From Piscicola geometra (taxonomy: Eukaryota > Annelida > Clitellata > Hirudinida > Piscicolidae): DNA of 64,000 nt. Within the stretch, counting starts at the first letter, position 1, and each line of letters opens with the position of its first letter. This document shows, in pieces, positions 60,030 through 64,000 of the stretch. Both the position numbers and the translations under genes were made by a program. Below the pieces are notes generated by a model. That model was given only the letters and a program-made list of their open reading frames with translations, ran no database searches and had not been told where the DNA came from. The stretch lies in contig OX030955.1 in NCBI GenBank assembly GCA_943735955.1, positions 11,851,220 through 11,915,219 of the forward strand, given 5' to 3'.

Positions 60030-62715
60030 ACCCAATCTCGAAAAATAAAAAAGACTCTATGTTGTTGTTGTTTACTAAAGTAATGTAAACATTTTATTAT
60101 TCTTTTTTCTTGTTGTCGTCGTTTTCCATTTCGGCTTTATATCCGTCCATAAGCAGTATCAGCATCAAGGCGTCTACACTTTTCATAAATTCGGCTTTTT
60201 CATTATTTCTAACAAAGTCGCTTGAGATTGATTATATAAAAGGAAATTCCTTTTAGAAGGAGGAAAGTACTATAATTGTGAAAACGTAATTGAACCTAGC
60301 AGGCTAGAGGGTATCAAGGCATCTTTAGGCAACTATCATATTATATTCATTCATATTTCTACCTACTGTTTCGAGTTATCTTCGTGGTGACTCAAAAACA
60401 AACGGCATAATAATAATAATAATAGATGTGTCTATAAAAGTAGTATGGCCCTCAATGCCTCTACTCCTTTCATCATTTGTGATAAATAAAGCTTGTAAAA
60501 GAGTCACTTCAAATCAAATAAATTCCAAATTTAGAAAAAGTATGCTTTTCTATCTATTCAACAATCTCATGTTGTATACACTTAATTAAATATTTCACAA
60601 AGTTTGAATTTTAAGTGTAATCTTTAGTCGCCAGGGGGACAAAAAACTGAAATTTATAAGGGTTTTTTCTTTGATTATTTATAAAATCATGAAATTTAGA
60701 TGAAGTGCATAATAACAACAAAAATATTAACAGCAATAGAGCCATGGCAGTTTCAGTCTGCCTGCCTGCCTGCCTGCCTTCCTCCCTGCCAGCTAGCCTC
60801 TGCCTGCACACCTATATCTATTCAATATGTAGTAGCATTAGAAGAAGGCTTTCAATTTGAAGGCAGAATGCATTTATTATTAATATTAATTTCCATTTGG
60901 ATTATTAATATTCACACAATATTCTTCTTTTTTTTCTATTCATCTACTATGCTTTCATAGGCACTCCAAAGGCTGCCTTCCAACATAAGGCAATTGCTCA
61001 CACTCAGACTGGCACTGCTTTGTAATTATATTTATTGTCTTCATTAATGTTCAAGATGAGAGCTAGATTGCTATTATTAGTATTTATGAACTGCAAAAAA
61101 AATTCATTTGAAATGTTCAAGTAGATAGAAAGAAAAAAAGATTGAATGTAAATGCCATCAGGCAGAAGCAAGTGCAAGAAAGAAGACAAGAAAGAGTCAC
61201 TCTATAGCAGCATTTGTAGCTACTCTTTAGCTTGGTATTTCTCATAAACAGTCAAAAGCCTACTCATGCCATGACAGTAAAACATCTTGGATGTATCTTG
61301 TATGTATGTATGTATGAGAATGTAGAAGGTATTAGTTCTTGAAAGAACTAGTTTTAGCTCTAAAGAAACAAGCATCGGATTCTTTTTTCATTTAATTAGA
61401 CTTATTAAAAAGCTAATTTTTAATTTCCTTATAACTCTAGTTCTTTCAAATCTCGGTCTTTTCGTTGGCGCCAAAACGCTTTGTTCTTTCAAGTTTATAA
61501 ACAAAGCCTTTAAACACCCTTCATTTTGACTTTTAAACGCAATTCTTTTGCCTAAATTTATTAACTTACATTTATATAAGAAAAAGAAGAGTAGAAGGAT
61601 GATAAGGAGACATTTTCTTTTATTCCATAAGTACCTTCAAACCATGCCAATTAAAAATTTCTAAATGATGATGAAGCATTAAAGTGTTATGAGGTGAAAT
61701 CTTATGAGATAGGTGAGCAGTCAGTCAGACAGGCAGACAGACAGGCAGGCAGGCAGGCAGGCAGCAGACAGGCACTCAGTCAGTCAGTGAGGCAACAAGA
61801 CCTAGTCATTAAGCAAAATTTGGGAATTTGAGTAAAAGACCAAAAGAAAAACTTATAAAAACATTTAAAACTCACTTGCTGCTTCAGAGGAGAAGGTGAG
61901 CAAGAGATTATGAGCCTTATCAATATCTCTATAGATAGTTGCCAAAAATGACATGCAAATAGTAATAAAAACTAAAAAGTAGAAGAAACATTCTATTTAA
62001 TTCTATATATCGAGTCAAAAGAATCATGTGGATTAAAAATAAGAAGATATACTATTTAGAAATGACATGTGTGAACATGCATTCAGTCAGTCAAGGGCTC
62101 TTACAAAGAGGCAAGCAAGGATAGAATCCACTTTTGTTGATTGAAAGTAACATGTAAAAGTATAAATTTTATAAAATCAAAATAACTCACCTTTCGACTG
62201 TTTACAAAAACTTCATCTCAATCAAGTATGTAGAAGGCAAAAACTGCCTAAAAACTATTAGATTGGCATAAACGCACCAAGAAAGAAGTTGTGATTTTCT
62301 TTTAATCAAAAAATATCTATCAATCAAATATATATGAAAAATGTTTTAAAAGGTTGCAAATGTCAAGAGATTCAATCTGATGTCATGAGAGAGCAGGAGG
62401 GCAGACAGGCATAAAGACCTAAGGGAAATAATATATACTCTTGACTATATGTTCTTATTATAGGATGAAAATGTAATTTTTTTTATTATCCAAATAACTC
62501 ACTAATACTAACTATATTGAAATTATTATTTTTAGTCGCCAGAGAGCCAAAAATAGCAATAAATAAAATAACAACTGACCGAATGAGAAGGGAGGATGCT
62601 TCTTTTTCTTTACACCACCACCACCAACAGCAACAACAACAACAACAGCAACAACAACAACAACAGCAGCAACGAAGAAACAACAACAAAGTTTATTTCT
62701 TTTTTGAGCATTGGT
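60030..62715. repeat. Inter-unit histone spacer, copy 3
   Basis: Nearly identical to copy 2. The main difference is a shorter CAC/CAA repeat just after the H3 stem-loop region (62612-62690). Confidence 0.9.
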
Positions 62716-62729
62716 GGCTCTGAAGAGCC
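62716..62729 (-). terminator. Histone stem-loop, H3 copy 3, with 2-nt deletion
   Basis: Reads GGCTCTTCAGAGCC on -, two nucleotides shorter than all other copies. The 6-bp stem can no longer hold the standard 4-nt TTTC loop; at best a 5-bp stem with a TTCA loop forms. Confidence 0.9.
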
Positions 62730-62765
62730 GTTTTGTGGTGCAAGTTAAGTGATGAGCATTTCTTC

Positions 62766-63875
<1,110 letters not shown>

Positions 63876-63912
63876 GTCTCTTTCATCTATCCATCCATCC
63901 ATCCTCACAAAC

Positions 63913-63928
63913 GGTCCTTTTCAGGACC
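63913..63928 (+). terminator. Histone stem-loop, H4 copy 3
   Basis: GGTCCTTTTCAGGACC, as in the other H4 copies. Confidence 0.92.
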
Positions 63929-64000
63929 ACAATTTCGAAAAAACAAAAATAACTTTTGTCCTTTACCTCTCATATGAAAGAAAATTATTCTTCTTATTAA

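Overview
The window is nuclear DNA from an animal. Genes have GT-AG introns, the background is AT-rich, microsatellites are very common, and fragments of LINEs, tRNA-like SINEs and hAT-type DNA transposons are scattered throughout. The right quarter is a tandem replication-dependent histone cluster. The proteins are invertebrate-like; a lophotrochozoan (annelid-like) source is a weak guess only.

Left part (1-20 kb): a hAT terminus and old repeats occupy the first 0.9 kb. A three-exon PGRMC-type cytochrome-b5-like heme protein gene follows on + (1359-2165). It converges tail to tail with a symplekin (SYMPK) gene on - (2448-20045). I could rebuild symplekin as 24 phase-compatible exons, about 1160 aa, with only the extreme N-terminus missing. 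Its introns are full of (CA)n, (CTA)n and CAC-rich DNA and old transposons, and one coding exon carries a Thr/Asn-rich triplet-repeat tract.

Middle part (20-47 kb): a gene for a BICD-family-like dynein adaptor (BICDL1/BICDR type) runs on + from 24250 to 40389 in 11 phase-compatible exons. It has a CC1-box AAxxG motif, a Spindly-type motif and the conserved C-terminal QLEAWQ(N/D)DMH block. Its introns hold several LINE reverse-transcriptase fragments, a 21-bp minisatellite, SINE copies and DNA transposons. From 40.4 to 47 kb I see no host gene, only (TA)n arrays, a complete 1.6-kb hAT-type element with 8-bp target duplications, and LINE debris.

Right part (47-64 kb): a histone array with a 5.60-kb unit, H3(-) H4(+) H2B(-) H2A(+), arranged as two divergent pairs with no H1 seen. 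Two full units plus the H3/H4 of a third are present. The left edge of the array is rearranged: a truncated H3 tail is followed by an in-frame H2B::H2A fusion gene of 210 aa. Each intact histone gene ends in a 16-nt histone stem-loop, except the third H3, whose loop has lost 2 nt. Promoters share a repeated TTTGACTAAAGT motif, CCAAT boxes and TATA boxes.

How they connect: the histone genes supply core histones. Symplekin is a scaffold of the complex that cleaves polyadenylated and histone pre-mRNAs, so the locus physically links histone genes with a histone mRNA 3'-end factor; whether this matters is unknown. PGRMC and BICDL belong to unrelated processes (heme/sterol biology; dynein cargo transport).
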